DNA of 64,000 nucleotides, taken from contig JAAOMT010000690.1 of NCBI GenBank assembly GCA_016748015.1, forward strand, positions 266,220-330,219, given 5' to 3'. The notes beneath the pieces were generated by a model, which was not told where the DNA came from, did not search any database, and saw only the letters and a program-made list of their open reading frames with translations. The stretch is from Geosiphon pyriformis (lineage: Eukaryota; Glomeromycota; Glomeromycetes; Archaeosporales; Geosiphonaceae). The translations under genes and the position numbers were made by a program. Below, piece after piece: positions 1-13,306 of the stretch (position 1 is its first letter; each line of letters opens with the position of its first letter).

Positions 1-988
1 GTTGACTAGTTAATCAATTGTATAAAAGTAAAAAAGAGAATTAATAAAATATTTTTAAAAACATTATTTCTTATAATATTTAAAAAGTTAATTGTTGTAA
101 TAAACTGTTTTATTTAATGGTTTTGCTGAGTGTCGTAGTATTTGATAACATTAATAACAAATCTTAAAAAAATCAAAATGAAACTAATTAATTAGAGCTT
201 TTTTTTAGCTAATATTGTATACAAGTTGGCAAAATTTAGCAGTATAAATTATGGCAAAGTGGTTTTTTTTAAAAAAAAATAGTATAGTAGTGGCAGAAAT
301 TTAGGTCTTATCTGTATTATCAAAAGTTGCTTCAAATTCTTTAAAAAATCTTGTAAAATCTTAGAGTAATGAGAAAAATATTTCAATTAAAGATGCAAAT
401 TATACAAACAATATACATAAAAAGTATGCCAATGCGTACAATTTGGTTAACATTATTTGAATTCAGATGCAAAAGTTTAAAATAAAATAATTTGAACATA
501 TTAGAGCTATACAAAAGACTTTTTTAAAAAAGTGTTCTCTTATTAAACATGTTAAAAGACTTGGAAGAATTAAGCAAGATTAATCTGTTTCAAAGATATA
601 ATAGAATATAAATAAAATAATGGAACCAAATTAAATTGTTATGATAAGATGAGGCTGAAATAGAACCGGAACCAGAACCAAATAAAACAAACAAAACAAC
701 TAAACAACACAGAATTAATGTAAAGTTTTATTTTCATAATTGGTGTTGATTTGCTTAGGGACTGGAAACAGACCCAACTGGTTTCTTTTTTTCTATCTGG
801 CATTCACAAAATAGTTTACTAAATTGCGTCTATAAGAAACTAGAATGTTCCAGAATGTTCAATGATATTTTGTATGCCCGTAACAGTTTTATATTATAAT
901 TATAATTATTAATAAATAAAAATATTCAGTAATTTGCAATTAATTCTAACATCTTTTTATCATAAATATAATGTTAAAAAAATAATAG

Positions 989-1076
<88 letters not shown>

Positions 1077-4000
1077 TAATAATATATTTTCTTTTTAATA
1101 TTGTATCTAAATATTTAAAAGAAATATAAGCAATAGTAAGAATGTAAATTCAATTTATATAAACAATCAACAAATTATTATATATTATTTTTTAAATATT
1201 ATTTGAATAACATAAAAAATTTAAAATTGTTTATTTGATTAAGCAGAATAAAAGATTATTGAGATTTTTAATAAAAGATATATGACAAAAAAATCAATAA
1301 TTATAATTGGTAATTATACAGAAATATGCATAAAAAATTAACTCTTTTTATTGGTAATATCGAAAAAAGTATAGGGATAAAAATATTGTAACAAATGGAA
1401 AGAAAGCATTTTATATTTAATAAAAACCATTAAATTTAAGATGCGGTATTTTGAACATGATCACGTTTAAGACTATTTTATTAAAGTTAATTTATTTTGA
1501 GATTATTTAAAAAAAAATATGAATTTTTAGTGATATGCAATTATTAATTAAATAATTTTTTTTAATATTGTCTCTTCCAAGTTCGTTTCATTTTTATTAT
1601 TGTTTTATCCTTAATATATTTGCAATTAACATGACATCTAAATTCTATATTTATAGATATTTATTTTTAAATGAGCCAGATAAAAACTTATGAAAAGTTA
1701 GAATTTTTAATTTTTTTAAAGAAAACCGGGTACTATTTCTTATCAAACCATTGAAAAATAGTTATTTATTCTCATGATGAGAAAAATGGTTTTTTTTTTG
1801 ATTTACCTGATTTAATTAAGCCTTATCAATTAATTTTCAAATTCAACTGTATCTCTATTAGATTAAATTGATTGGAGCTGATTAAGCTTGATAGAAATAT
1901 CATCAAACAATTTTGAGATCGTATCAAATCATAATATTTGAGTTTTAAAAGATGTTTATTTGTTTTAAAAATTTAAATCTCGATTTCTCAACTTTATTCA
2001 CTTTCTTTTTTCGATTTAAAAAAGGGTCTGTTCTCTAAAAATATGTTTTACTAGACCTGTAAATTTTTATTATCTATAAAAAAACCCAAGCAGTCAGGAA
2101 AATTAAAAACAGTCAATTTAAACATCAAAGTTTTAGGGAATGAATCCGTCGAAGAAGAGCTCTCCTTTATTTTGAAACCCTTACCAGATGAAACAACTGT
2201 AATTTACCCACATGAAAATTTTGTGAGGCTTTATGATGTGCATTAACATGTAGTACACAATCGACCTTGTTTGGTAAATTGGTCGAACCAAATCTTTGTT
2301 AAGACGTAAATCATCAGCTGGTAATGTCATCGTTACCAACACTACTTTATCAGATTATCACAGGCGGAAACTTTATGCGATAGCCAAATTTCTTGGCTAA
2401 TTGGCAAATAAAAACTTTAAAATTGTAAAAACGTGGTTCATAAATGTTAAAAAGAAGCAAGACTAGACATCGAGTTAAAGAAATTTTGCCATGTTTTGTT
2501 TGTGAGCACTATTTTTTTTGTTATGCATTAAAAACTTTTAAAAATCAAATTTTCTTTGTGCCTATTTTGGGTTTTAGCTTCTTAATTTGTGATTTGTGAT
2601 TTGTGATTCAATAAGGAGAGAATTTTGAATAGTAAAAAGTTTTCCAATGGGAATATTAAATTTTAGCGACGCCGTTTTTCTAAACTTACAAAACTTGTAC
2701 TTTTAAAGCATAATTTTGATATTAAAAGCAACATATTTATTCTCTCACTCATATTTGCATTTTTTTTGTCATTTCAATTGGTAACAAACGGGTCTGAATC
2801 CTGTTCCTTTGAAAAATTACGTTTTGTGAAGAATAAACAACAGCTTAGATCTTAAAAAATTAGATTGAAATATTCAAAAGATTTTTAAGGGTCTAAGTGT
2901 TGACTATATAGACTTCTTAATTACCAACTTAACCTATTTTTTCAAATTACATTCCATGTTTAAGATGTATTCAAATTCAAAGGTGATAAAAGTCAGCACA
3001 GTGGCATCAAACCCCTTTAAAATGTTTAATTAAGACACTATTCAAATTTCAATTACTATCTTGTTTACCCATTTATAATTTAATTGAAAACAAGTGATTT
3101 TCATGAAAACAAAGGTCTACAACATATAGTTGAAGAATCTAAAATTATATTAATTATTGGTAAAATATTTACCAATGAATATTCACAATAAACCTAGCAA
3201 ATTAAAAGCTTTAGAAAAAAAAAAATTCGAAACTGTGAGAAAATTGAAAAAGACATTAATATTTCCAAAAGTCATTCCTAAATATTTGATTCCTTTTAAT
3301 TATTATTAGAATAGTCTTTGATAAAACTTTTATTTTTTGAAGACTTAAAGAAAATATTGATTCTTCCAAAGTTTTCAGGAATGGTTTTTGTCTATTTCCA
3401 TAAAAAATAATGAGATAAAATAAGCTCATCTAGGTGATTAAGTAGTACACATGTTTTAAACATTTTAATACCCATTGTTGTTGCATAAATTTCCCGTTTT
3501 TTTTTTTTAAAGGAAAATTTCATGTTCAATGTCGCAGTGTACAAGCCTACATAGAAATTCTCCTGTTTGGTGTAATTCAAAATTTTAAAAAGAATTTAAA
3601 ATTGACAAAGTGTAAACTTTACAAATTGAATTTTTTGATCAATCACAAAACCGTCCCAAAAAAATTGTGAAATCTCAAAATTTAATAAAAAGCTTTTATG
3701 CAGTGAGATTTATTTTTGGCGATGTTAACTTAGCCAGTTACAGTTACAATCAGAGAAATTCATCTGAATTAATTATTTCGCTGTTTGTTATCTCTTTTTG
3801 CTATTCTCAATGCGACTCTTCTTTTAGATATTCAATGGTCTCTTGCATTAGATGATGATAGTCAATTTGGACATTTTTAGCTCTAAAGGTAAATAAAACA
3901 CGTTTTTATTAGTGGTACCCATACAGTTATGATTTCATTTCTTCACCAAAAAAAAAAATTTTTATGAAAAATATGAGGTCATTTTTAGAAAGAAATTTAA

Positions 4001-6217
4001 TTACATTTTTCAATACATGCTATTTTTGACGCAATCCCCATTTCACTGGTAGAATAAATTTTCCCGGTATACTTGTCTAAATTCATGTTTATGTGGGAAT
4101 TTTGATTACAAGAAAACTCGTCATTTTTATGACCTCCATAAAACGTGCTTTAGATTGCTGTTACCTTTTCCTTAAATGGAAGACACAAATACAAAACTGA
4201 ACCAAACTAAGCTATCAGGAAACTAAGTATTATTTTGCCGTACCTGGGAGAATGTGGTCACTTGTTTGGAATACAAACCTTTTTTAAAAGAAAATTTTAA
4301 ATAATTATCCAAACTATTTTGATGCCAAAAATTCTTAAAATTTCAATAAACTAAAAACAATCGAACAAAGACTGAGAGTTTTAGATAATCTAGTGTTGAA
4401 TACAGAAGAGCAACTTTCAAGAATCTATCGACGAAAATTAGAAATTTCTCACCTTTGTGATAAAATATTAATCTCAACAAATATAAACAAGTAGGCGGGA
4501 TTTGATTTTTTTGACGGATATCTCAGTTACCGATCGATCTTCTTTTTATTAATTATTTGACAATAAACTCGTCTAAATTACTTTGGCTTTATTCATATTC
4601 TTTGATCATAATCTCAATAGTGTTCCATTTAATACATTCACTCATGTTTCTAGAAGCCTCAAACGCAAAAATTCAAATCTCTTCTAACAAAATGGTAAAT
4701 CTAGTTTTTTTCAGATAAATGTTTCTCACGCTAGAAGGTATCTTTTATACAACATGATGATTTTCTTCCATAGAATTTTCAATAAACTTCTACCTTTTGT
4801 AAAAAGCTTATTACATGTATCATACATTCTGCATGGAGATCATTTCAAACAAATAAAGCAAAAAACTCTTACATATCCAATCTTGAAATTCTCAAACTTC
4901 AAACCCTTTCCCTGAAGTCTCCCTAGAAGATATTTTTTTCAACTATTTTCCCATGACATCAAGTTCAAATATTCTGGTCCCCTAAGCCATTCTTATCTTT
5001 TGATGTTATGCAGAGATGCCTTTATCTGTACACATTTATAAATCAACCTTGTACAAAAAGGGTTTCACACAAAAGTACATCAGGAGAAAAGGGATTAGAA
5101 ATCGGTTTTTGTCATAGAAAAAAATTCTGAATTAAAATTTTTTTCTTAAGATTCTTTTTACTTTTGAACTTTTGGATTGTTTCCTTTTTCAACTTACAAT
5201 TAATTACTCAATTCTCTACTTCAGCTGTTCGCCTTCGTAAGAAACTCAACATTATTCAAGGAATTATCAAATTTATTATATCATGCATCTATTCTTTGAC
5301 AGATAAATTATGCTATTTACCTATTTCGGCCGCTACCTAAAAACTCGTGCCGAATATATGATTAGTGATAGGGCACAGAATTTTTGCATTCCTAATGGTA
5401 AACACATACGGCGCTGACCAAAGGGGACTGAAAATTTTTTACAAATCAACTTTTCAATCATCTCTTTAATATGGATACCACAATGATGATATTTGTACTC
5501 AATATGTCAGCCGACCATGTTTATAGGGATCACGTATCACCGAACGAAACTCCCATTATCGTTAGTTGACAAAGGGGAGTGAAGGTGGAACAATAGCCAC
5601 TTATACCATTTTCCGATAAAGTCTACGAGATTATTCTAGTTATAAACCTGATTCAAACAAAACTCCGAAAATATACTAAACAAATAAGAAACTAGCCTTA
5701 AATAAGGGTAGGCTATATCCTATTTTATCATATTTCATTCACGACTTTATTAGTGTCAAATAGGGGAAACATTTTATAAATACTTACGCCGCCTTTGAAC
5801 CCTTTTGACGCCCCCAAAAAACAAAAAAGTTCAAAACGTCGCAGTATACGATATTTAACATGTTGGAAGTGGTTTTATATGTGTATTCGAGAGAAAGCAG
5901 TGTTTTCTGATATATGACTTTCAACAAAAACGACCAACCACAATCTTACTATTACCAATATCAACAAAACGAAGAACAAAAATAAAATACCATCTAAAAA
6001 AACTACTCTGTTGTCCTTTACAATTAAAAGTTAAAGTCGACACAAACAACCTTTTCTTAAATATTATTTCTCCTTGAAAGATTTATCGCGCTTTCTTTAG
6101 AGCAGCGTCCTGGGCTCTATTTGCGTTTTTAAAAAGAGAACTACCTTCACGTGGTCCGCTATTGTGTACTTTTCTGTGCCCATTTAAATCGGTCTTCGGA
6201 GTAACAAGGCAACTTCC
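1..6217. other. Gene-poor AT-rich region
   Basis: No complete gene could be modelled here. The stretch contains a long AAT microsatellite (988-1084), a threefold GTGATTT repeat (about 2586-2608) and many poly-A/T runs. A few stretches keep an open frame with protein-like composition (about 2056-2246, 4335-4493 and 5222-5340 on +, and about 3740-3890 on - with two stops). They lack clear starts, and I could not connect them by consistent splice sites. They may be exons of an unrecognised gene or decayed coding DNA. The last few hundred bases should hold the promoter of the membrane-protein gene that begins at 6218. Confidence 0.5.
988..1084. repeat. AAT trinucleotide microsatellite
   Basis: About 30 nearly perfect tandem AAT units, interrupted once by a C near the end. 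It is a simple repeat in intergenic DNA with no sign of coding use. Confidence 0.97.
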
Positions 6218-7603
6218 ATGATGTCTGGTGGAAAGGTAAACCGTCCAGGTGTTTATTCTTCTGTGAGGTTATATTAGATTTGATTTCGTTTAATGAGAAA
6301 GGCCCAACCGAAAGGCTCGTATACCTCTAACCAGCTTATCCAATATTATCAATTCAAAAATAGGAGCTTAAAATATTCGCCACATGTCTTGATTTAATAT
6401 TACTGTCTATTCTCCTCTACCAAGTCGTGGTGTATATGCGTCGTTACAAAGAAGACCGTTTACTATTAAAATCATGGATTTGGACAAACACTGCTCTCGA
6501 ATTAGGTATTTGATGGATATAATTTGAATGCTCTAATTTTTGTCTCAATATATTTTTTGACTCTTTTTTCCTTTTTAATAGCTTCAACGGTAGTTTTAAT
6601 TTTGGGAATATACTATCCAGAAGACTGGCAAGTTACTGACATAGTTATCACGAGCATAATAGTCTTTTTGTGTCAAATATTTCTTGGGTTTCAAGCCTAT
6701 CTTGCGTCAAATCAAAAATGGCCTTTCATAATCGGTATTGGGAGTGCCTCAGTCTTTACATTTGTTGCTGGTATATTTTCTGCAATTAAAATTAAAAATT
6801 CTGCTCAAGCACACATTTCATATATCACGTAAGTACCAAAATTTCTCTTGTCTTCCGGAATTGAGTTGTTTATGATCAAAAAATTGATAGCTTATGCGAA
6901 TTTATGGGCCAAAAGTACGATTGTTTTTCTATCCTTGTCCGCAGGACTGGACATATTGCTTGCAGTCGTCTTTTCTTATGGCTTTATTACGGTATGCAAG
7001 ATTCCTTGATGTATACTTTTTATTCTAACAAATTCAAATACTTACCATAATAGATATTTTTAGGGCAAGAAAACCTTTGATCCAGTTGCTTATCGTGTAA
7101 TGCGTATTCTTCTCTTCACAATGAATTTATTAGCATTGCTAGCTATTTTGGATATTATCACGTTCGCTATGATGCGATCTTATTCCGGAGTGTAAGTCTT
7201 TAGATTTTTCCTAGTTTCATATCATCAAACGATATTTTGAATTTGAAACTGAATTTTTTCTTTTCCATCCAAAAGAGCACTCGTCATACACGTAATATCC
7301 GTAAAAGCCTACTTACTCACGGTGCTTTGGCCCATCAACAGACGAAATAAATCGGCGAGTATTATATGCTCGGACGAAAACCCAAAAAATCTAAAGAAAA
7401 ATTCGATTGATGTTGAGCCAAGCCGTATTAGTGTGAGTAGTGGCTATGTTTATGATGGAAAAATCAATCAATTAAATGCACCTGCGTCCGCATACATCGC
7501 TGGATCAAAATCAAGTACAATGACGTCAGCCAATCGTCTCAGCCAAATAAATTTGGGAGCAACCCATGCTGGGTATTGGGCATCTCTAAACGATGATTGG
7601 TAA
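6218..7603 (+). CDS. Seven-helix fungal membrane protein, DUF6534-like
   Basis: Model: exons 6218-6235, 6364-6505, 6582-6828, 6916-6991, 7064-7191 and 7276-7603, giving 312 residues. The frame closes at every GT..AG junction. The acceptor at 6916 is the least certain and was chosen because it alone keeps the hydrophobic frame. Seven hydrophobic segments lie roughly at residues 9-28, 47-62, 69-90, 95-116, 138-158, 175-196 and 204-222, followed by a polar, serine-rich C-terminal tail of about 90 residues. After helix 1 comes YMRRYKEDRLLLK, and before the tail comes KAYLLTVLWPINRR. This layout resembles the fungal seven-transmembrane family DUF6534, whose members show a Y..RY..D...LK block and a K.Y...L..LN.R block. 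The function of that family is unknown to me. The molecule probably sits in a membrane with a cytosolic tail. Family assignment is by motif memory only. Confidence 0.75.
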
Positions 7604-10178
7604 AAAAAGATTTTGAATTTGTAATGTTGCTTGGAAACTAGCAGAGCAAAGATTTTTTCTCAAGGGGGAAATAAGGCTTTATTACTTGGAGCCTAGCCAT
7701 TAATGATTGGGCGATGATAATATCATAATTTCCAATTCTTCCGAAACGTCGACTTCCTTTAATATCAGATACCTTCTTTATTGCTCTTTTACTTTCCTCT
7801 TTAGAATGTAAAATGGTTTTGGGCGGAGTCAATTAGTTACTCCGTGACATTCCTCATTGTAAATGTCATAGACATTCTCACCTTCCTTGTATAAATTTCT
7901 CAGGCGATGTAACTTTTGGGCGCAGATATGATGGTTGAAAAAAATAAAATTTCGAGTTTTTCATGTACATATTTAAAACACATGGAAAAGATTAACAATC
8001 GGTGCTGAAGATAATACTTACTAAAATTCCATAGAATCGCTTGATGATCCATTGATTAATTTAAGGACTTACTTTCTTTAATAAATTAGAAAGATATACA
8101 TGTATAATGGGTTAGAATGGCTTTGGATTTTGATTAAAAAAGGAGTATAGGTTATTTGATAAACTTGTATACAAAAATAAATGAATATGAAGCTATGGCG
8201 GTTTTATCTATTATTACAATCAAGTTTTATGAGTTTATTAGTTATATTAATTTGGTAAATAAAATTTTAAGCTTAACTTGAGAAAAGTTAACTAGCCAAT
8301 TAATATTTAAAAATAAATAAATATGCGTCCTTAACATTAATGAATTTTATTCAGAAAATTTTTTTTAAAAAATGGATAACGTTTAAATTTGCCAAAAACT
8401 AAAAACAAAACGACTTGGCTAGGCTATTTTATGAATATGTATTCAAACGCGATGTAGCTACTGGACCATAAATTTATCTCGATACTTTAGGAAACGAACA
8501 ACAACAACAACAAATCTTTTTGGCAAAACGCTCAAATCTAAAAGACCTTTTATTGACAACACTATTTAATCCTTTAGGGAATTAAAAAATACGGCGCAAT
8601 ATTTTTTAATTAATTTTTAAAAATTCTTTTGATGATATTATTTCTTATATAGTCTTGTTTGAATTAAAATTTTAAAAACACAAGTTTTGTATAATGATCT
8701 AGTTTTAACTAATATAGATTTTTTTTCTTCACGTTTCCATTTCCTCTTCCGACTTCTTTTTTAATATAAAGGAAACTATAATGAACTAAGCAAAAAAGGA
8801 AAAATTATAAATCCTTTTTTTCTAGCGTTAAACTATTTTCTTTCGAGGGGAAAAAATCTTGTCATTTTCATTATTGACTATAAAGATAAAGTATAATTAT
8901 GTTTCTTTCATTTGTGTTTTGAAAAAATTTCCGAATTCTAAAATTTTACTAATACATTTGCAATAATAAAAATGAAACTTAAGGTGTATAAATTTTTATT
9001 TCAAGAAAAAAATAATGATTTCTATATAATCACAAATTTTGTGTGATTATATTTTTGAAATTTTAATATGTATTTATCAATTTATTTTATTTTTTTATTT
9101 CCTATTTAAGGGTTTACAGACCCTTTAAAATGTATCGAATTAAAAAAAAAAGTTTCTCAATTTTCAAAAAAATAAAAAATACTAATCATGTTTATTTTAA
9201 TGTCTTTTTAAATCTTTGTTAATTTCAAAATTTGCTCTTTATTTTTAGAATGAACTTCAATTCTCAAAGAATTTTATAAGCTTATTTATTCATCCGTTAT
9301 ATGTGAAACCTTATAAAAATTTATCATTTCAATAGCTTCATTTTTCTGACGCTTTTGACACTCATAAAATAAAAGTTTTTAAATATCTAGGTTTAATTTT
9401 GAATTTTAAATATTTTTTTTCCTTCAAACTTAGGACTTGAATTCTCTCAAACTCTTGATTTAACCCATAAAAAAATTGAGAAAATAAAATCAGAAATTCT
9501 ATATTTGCCACTATTAGTTATACCATTAAAATGGGCTAAATAATTTTCCGGTTGATCTATCACAAAAAAAGTTTTATTAGGAGCTTTAATTCATGATTAA
9601 AACGCGGAGAGGCGTTTTCAATAAAAAAATTAGTTAGATTTTTTTATTCCCAATCTTTGAAAAATCTCACTTAAGTCATTGATTGAAAAAATTAATATTC
9701 ATCCACTCCATTTCAAAAAATTACCGTTATATTTGGCTTTCATACTGAAACTTGAGATTGAAATTAATTGAATTTTATTGCCTACTTATAAGTTTAAAAT
9801 TTTGATGCCCAATGGAATATTTATATTAAATTACAGAGTTTGATTTATTTTCGGTAAAGTGGGATGAGGCTAATAATAATAATAATAATAACCAATTTAG
9901 GGTAATAAATATATTTTAATAGATAGTTTTTGATCAGACAACAGTCTGGTTAAGAAAGACCATAACTAAAGCAATTCAAAAACCTAGATTAAACCGAAAT
10001 AGTTTGCTAAACTTTGAGGGTTGATGCTCCAATCGCCTAAGATCGTACAACTTGATAATATGATTTTTTCTTTTAAAATTTTTTATTTAATGCTTAAAAT
10101 AACGGAATTAAATAATTTCCTCATGTAAGTTGCCCGAAATCAAATGAATCGGTTTGAAACTAATTTATACTTTAGCAT
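7604..10178. other. Intergenic, no gene recognised
   Basis: Mostly AT-rich, with a short AAT repeat at 9871-9892. A 63-codon minus-strand frame at 7638-7829 has a basic, plausible composition but starts right after a stop and matches nothing I know. The block at about 9240-9330 resembles, in inverted orientation, sequence at 46940-47020 and may mark the far end of the inverted duplication. Confidence 0.5.
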
Positions 10179-10181
10179 ATA

Positions 10182-10210
10182 CAGTGGGACAAAAAAATTA
10201 ACTTTCAAAT
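10182..10210. repeat. Possible left terminal inverted repeat of Tc1-like element
   Basis: The sequence begins CAGTGGGACAAAAAAATTAA directly after a TA dinucleotide. This is the usual form of a Tc1/mariner end next to its TA target. It lies about 200 bp beyond the C-terminal end of the transposase remnant. I did not find a matching inverted copy on the far side (about 11.2-11.3 kb), so the element may be truncated there. Confidence 0.4.
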
Positions 10211-10395
10211 TGATTTCTCATATCATTGATATATGGTTACAAAGCCAAAACCAACTAATTTTATTAATAAAAAATTTGAGATGTATTTCTTTCGTTTTTA
10301 CTCAACCATTAACTCGCAAAGCCGTGATATCAAATTTAGTAAATTTATTAACATAGTTTTTACCGAAAAATTTTATTTTTCAACCATATTTCGTT

Positions 10396-11163
10396 CTAAA
10401 TTATCCATATCTGGGCAATTGTTTTATACTTCAAATTAACCATTTTCCACAGATTTTCAAAAGGATTTAGGTCCGGACTACACGACGGCCAGTCAATTAC
10501 TTCAGCTACATTTTCCGCAAGAAACGCCTTAACAATTCGGTCTGTATGCTTAGAATCGTTATTTTGTTCATAAGCGTCACTTCTTCCCAAGTAACCCATT
10601 AACTTCCCTGACATGCTGTTACAAAATTTTAACATAAAACTTAATATGTATAATACGCTGAAAACAAAATAAGCTAATTTTTCCCTTCGTACAAAAGCTG
10701 AGCCCTACGCAAAAATATTTATACAATCTTTTAGTCTTGGACGAACTGGCCGTTTTCCATTTTATCAATATTGTGTTTGGAAATAGTTGGAATGGCATTT
10801 CATTAAAAAATAAGTGTTTTTTCGGTTATAATTAAAATAAAATTTGTCCCATTCAACACCCTTCTGCTTTTAAACTTTCGTCACAATTGGTGTAGCAATT
10901 GGTAAATTTTTCATATATCTAAATAATTTTAAATGTCTGATTCCTTTGTATCTGGTTTAGTAGTAGTAATTTTTTCCAGATACAAAGAAGAATTTTTACA
11001 AACATGTTGACCTACTTTTCTCGATACATCCGACTACCATCACCACCTTTGTGCATTGTATCGTACAGTTGAGATAAGTAGCTTAGTGAGTTTCCTTAAA
11101 TTTTGAGACGAAAAGTTCATCCTCATTCCAGAAGTCTAATACCTTACGTTCCTTGACCGACAT
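10396..11163 (-). pseudogene. Decayed Tc1/mariner-type transposase
   Basis: The minus strand reads from a start-like ATG at 11163 (MSVKERKVLDFWNED) through an interrupted frame. An HTH-like piece (STVRYNAQR) is followed by EWDKFYFNYNR, where the family has W..V.FSDES, so the first catalytic aspartate is missing. The best-kept part is 10430-10590: NNDSKHTDRIV, then the hallmark SPDLNPFENLW carrying the third acidic residue. The second catalytic aspartate of the usual QQDN motif is Asn here. Stops and frameshifts separate these pieces, so no enzyme can be made. It once moved DNA by DDE transposition at TA sites. The corresponding stretch of the inverted duplicate near 46.9 kb lacks it. Confidence 0.85.
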
Positions 11164-11259
11164 ATTTATTTCTAATGTGAATTATGTACAAAGCTGCAAA
11201 CTAGTTCTGCTTTAGAAATAGTGGAAATCCCGTTTATCACATGGGCTTTTATTTGATTC

Positions 11260-13230
11260 GGATGAGATAAAAAATGAACAAGTCTTATATTCAGTAACTT
11301 TTGCCTGTGATACTAAATTATAATTGTTTCTTTATTGAATGTGAATGTCCGAAAAACTAAGTTGTTATTTTTTTCATGTCCAAGGACGAACTCTGGTAAA
11401 GATAAAAGTGATTAAGATGAAAAATTGTAAATCACAAAGTCTTTTACATAGTTTTTTCAAAAGATTTTAAGTTGTAGTTGGCTTATGGGAAAGGCTATTT
11501 ACATTATAATTTGCAATGACAAAAAAGTATAGAATATGGATTAATAATAGAGATTTTAAGCTTTTTTAATTAGGAAGATTTAGTTACTTAACTTAAAATT
11601 ATTGGATCTCTTCAAATGAAAGTTTTACAGGGCATAAATTTTGCAATAAAACATGCCTGCTTCAGTTTAAAAAGAAAAAATTTAATTCTAAAATCATTTT
11701 TTTTGCCTAGTCTAATGCCCAATAATTTCTTAAATCATCTTTCAAAGGATTATGAATAAAAATCAGGTATTTTTTTCGAGGCTTTGTGTATAATCGATCC
11801 TATAAAGTGTTGCATCTTTATTTAAAAATACTAAAACAAGTTTGCTAGCAATAACTTTAGAATCAAGTAGCTTGAAACGTTAGATCATTTAGAAATATTT
11901 CAACAAGTCTAGTAATGCTCGAGATAATTTTCAATGTATAAATTACTAGTTTTTCCATTCAAAAATTTTTAATTATAGTAAAAAATATGAAATAAAATGT
12001 ATTTTTGGATTTACGAAGAAATGGTTACTAATTCGAAACAAAGATTTTCAACTTTATAACATAAACTTTTTGTAATAAAACTTATTTATTTATTAAGATT
12101 TTCAAATCATTTCACTTTTATTTGTATAAGTCACATTATGTAAATTTTTGAATATTTTTACTGCCGATACTTTATCAAAGATGAATTGGAATTTTTTATT
12201 ATTTATAATTTATTGATACTTTCAAAATCTTTCTAACAGAAGAATAAATTTGAAATAGCTCAAAAATAGATCAATCGTTTATAATTTTATTTTATAAGGT
12301 CAAGAGTTTCTCAATTTTTCATGATTTGAAAAGTATTTTAAATGTTGTAATCAATATTAAATTAATCAAATGAAAAACCTTACCATATTAAATGTTTAAA
12401 TAATTTTAATAAAGGAAATATTAAATCTTGTCAATATTTTATACTAATTGAGAATCCTTCAAGATCTCGAGCATCGTTCTTGATTTGGAAAAATTTAGAA
12501 GTCATTTAATGAGAGGTATACAATTATAAATCAAGATTTCTATTTCATTCTGCTGTATGGAAGATAACTTTGATCAAGGGGTTACTCTGAATATCAGAAT
12601 TGCGAAGGATAATTGATATGCGACCCCCGGAAGATTTAAACTTAATATATGTAATTTTTTAGTCACCGGATCTTCAGCTTGGAATTTTATTTATTATCGA
12701 AAAAATTCCGCCTAATTAGTTTTTAGCTTCTATAAATTTTGGATTAATCTTGTCGCCTAAAATTGTTCATATCAAATTGAAACTCTACATATTAGGAAAT
12801 CTAAATTTTGATCGAGGTTTGAGCTATATCAACAGCGAAATCGTTTAATAAGTGACAAAGAAAAAATAAATCTTTAGCTTCAGATTCGATTAAATTTTTA
12901 ATTGGTCGTAAATTATACACACGAAAAGGCTTCAATTTTTAAGAGACAAATTATTGATAAGTTTTTAAGTCATTATTATTATTGAAGGTAATTTTGATTT
13001 CAAATCACAACAGATAGTCAATTTTTTTATACATCAAAATTTTCGGAATCAATATTTTGCTTTATCAGATTAACTTAGAACATTTCGATCTATTATTGAA
13101 TGTTATCATTAAAACTTTGACAAATTAGTACGATATTTGGAAATGATAATTCCTTCTTCGAAACAAATCAAAAATTTTGATCAAATATTTTGACTTGATA
13201 ACACTTATTATGACTATGGGAAATTTTTGC
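11260..13230. other. Intergenic, upstream of the first GDSL gene
   Basis: No gene is seen. From about 11600 onward this DNA has a diverged inverted counterpart at about 44840-46860, so it belongs to the duplicated segment. Short blocks remain alignable throughout, for example around 11640-11700, 11890-11950, 12070-12130 and 12420-12560. Confidence 0.7.
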
Positions 13231-13236
13231 CGGAAT

Positions 13237-13244
13237 TATATAAA
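13237..13244 (+). promoter_or_regulatory. TATA-box candidate of the first GDSL gene
   Basis: TATATAAA lies about 65 bp upstream of the ATG at 13307. The same box, in a well-conserved surrounding block, lies at the same distance before the start of the inverted paralogue at 44837. Conservation of a noncoding block in both copies supports promoter function. Confidence 0.5.
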
Positions 13245-13306
13245 ATGTCTTGTTACTCAAAAAGTGAAACTATATCAAAATTCAAAGTTTATTTTGAAAT
13301 ATCATT

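Noticed and set aside
7638-7829. Basic 63-codon minus-strand frame just downstream of the seven-helix gene
   Set aside because: It begins directly after a stop, has no ATG and no recognised motif; the most likely explanation is 3' flanking DNA.
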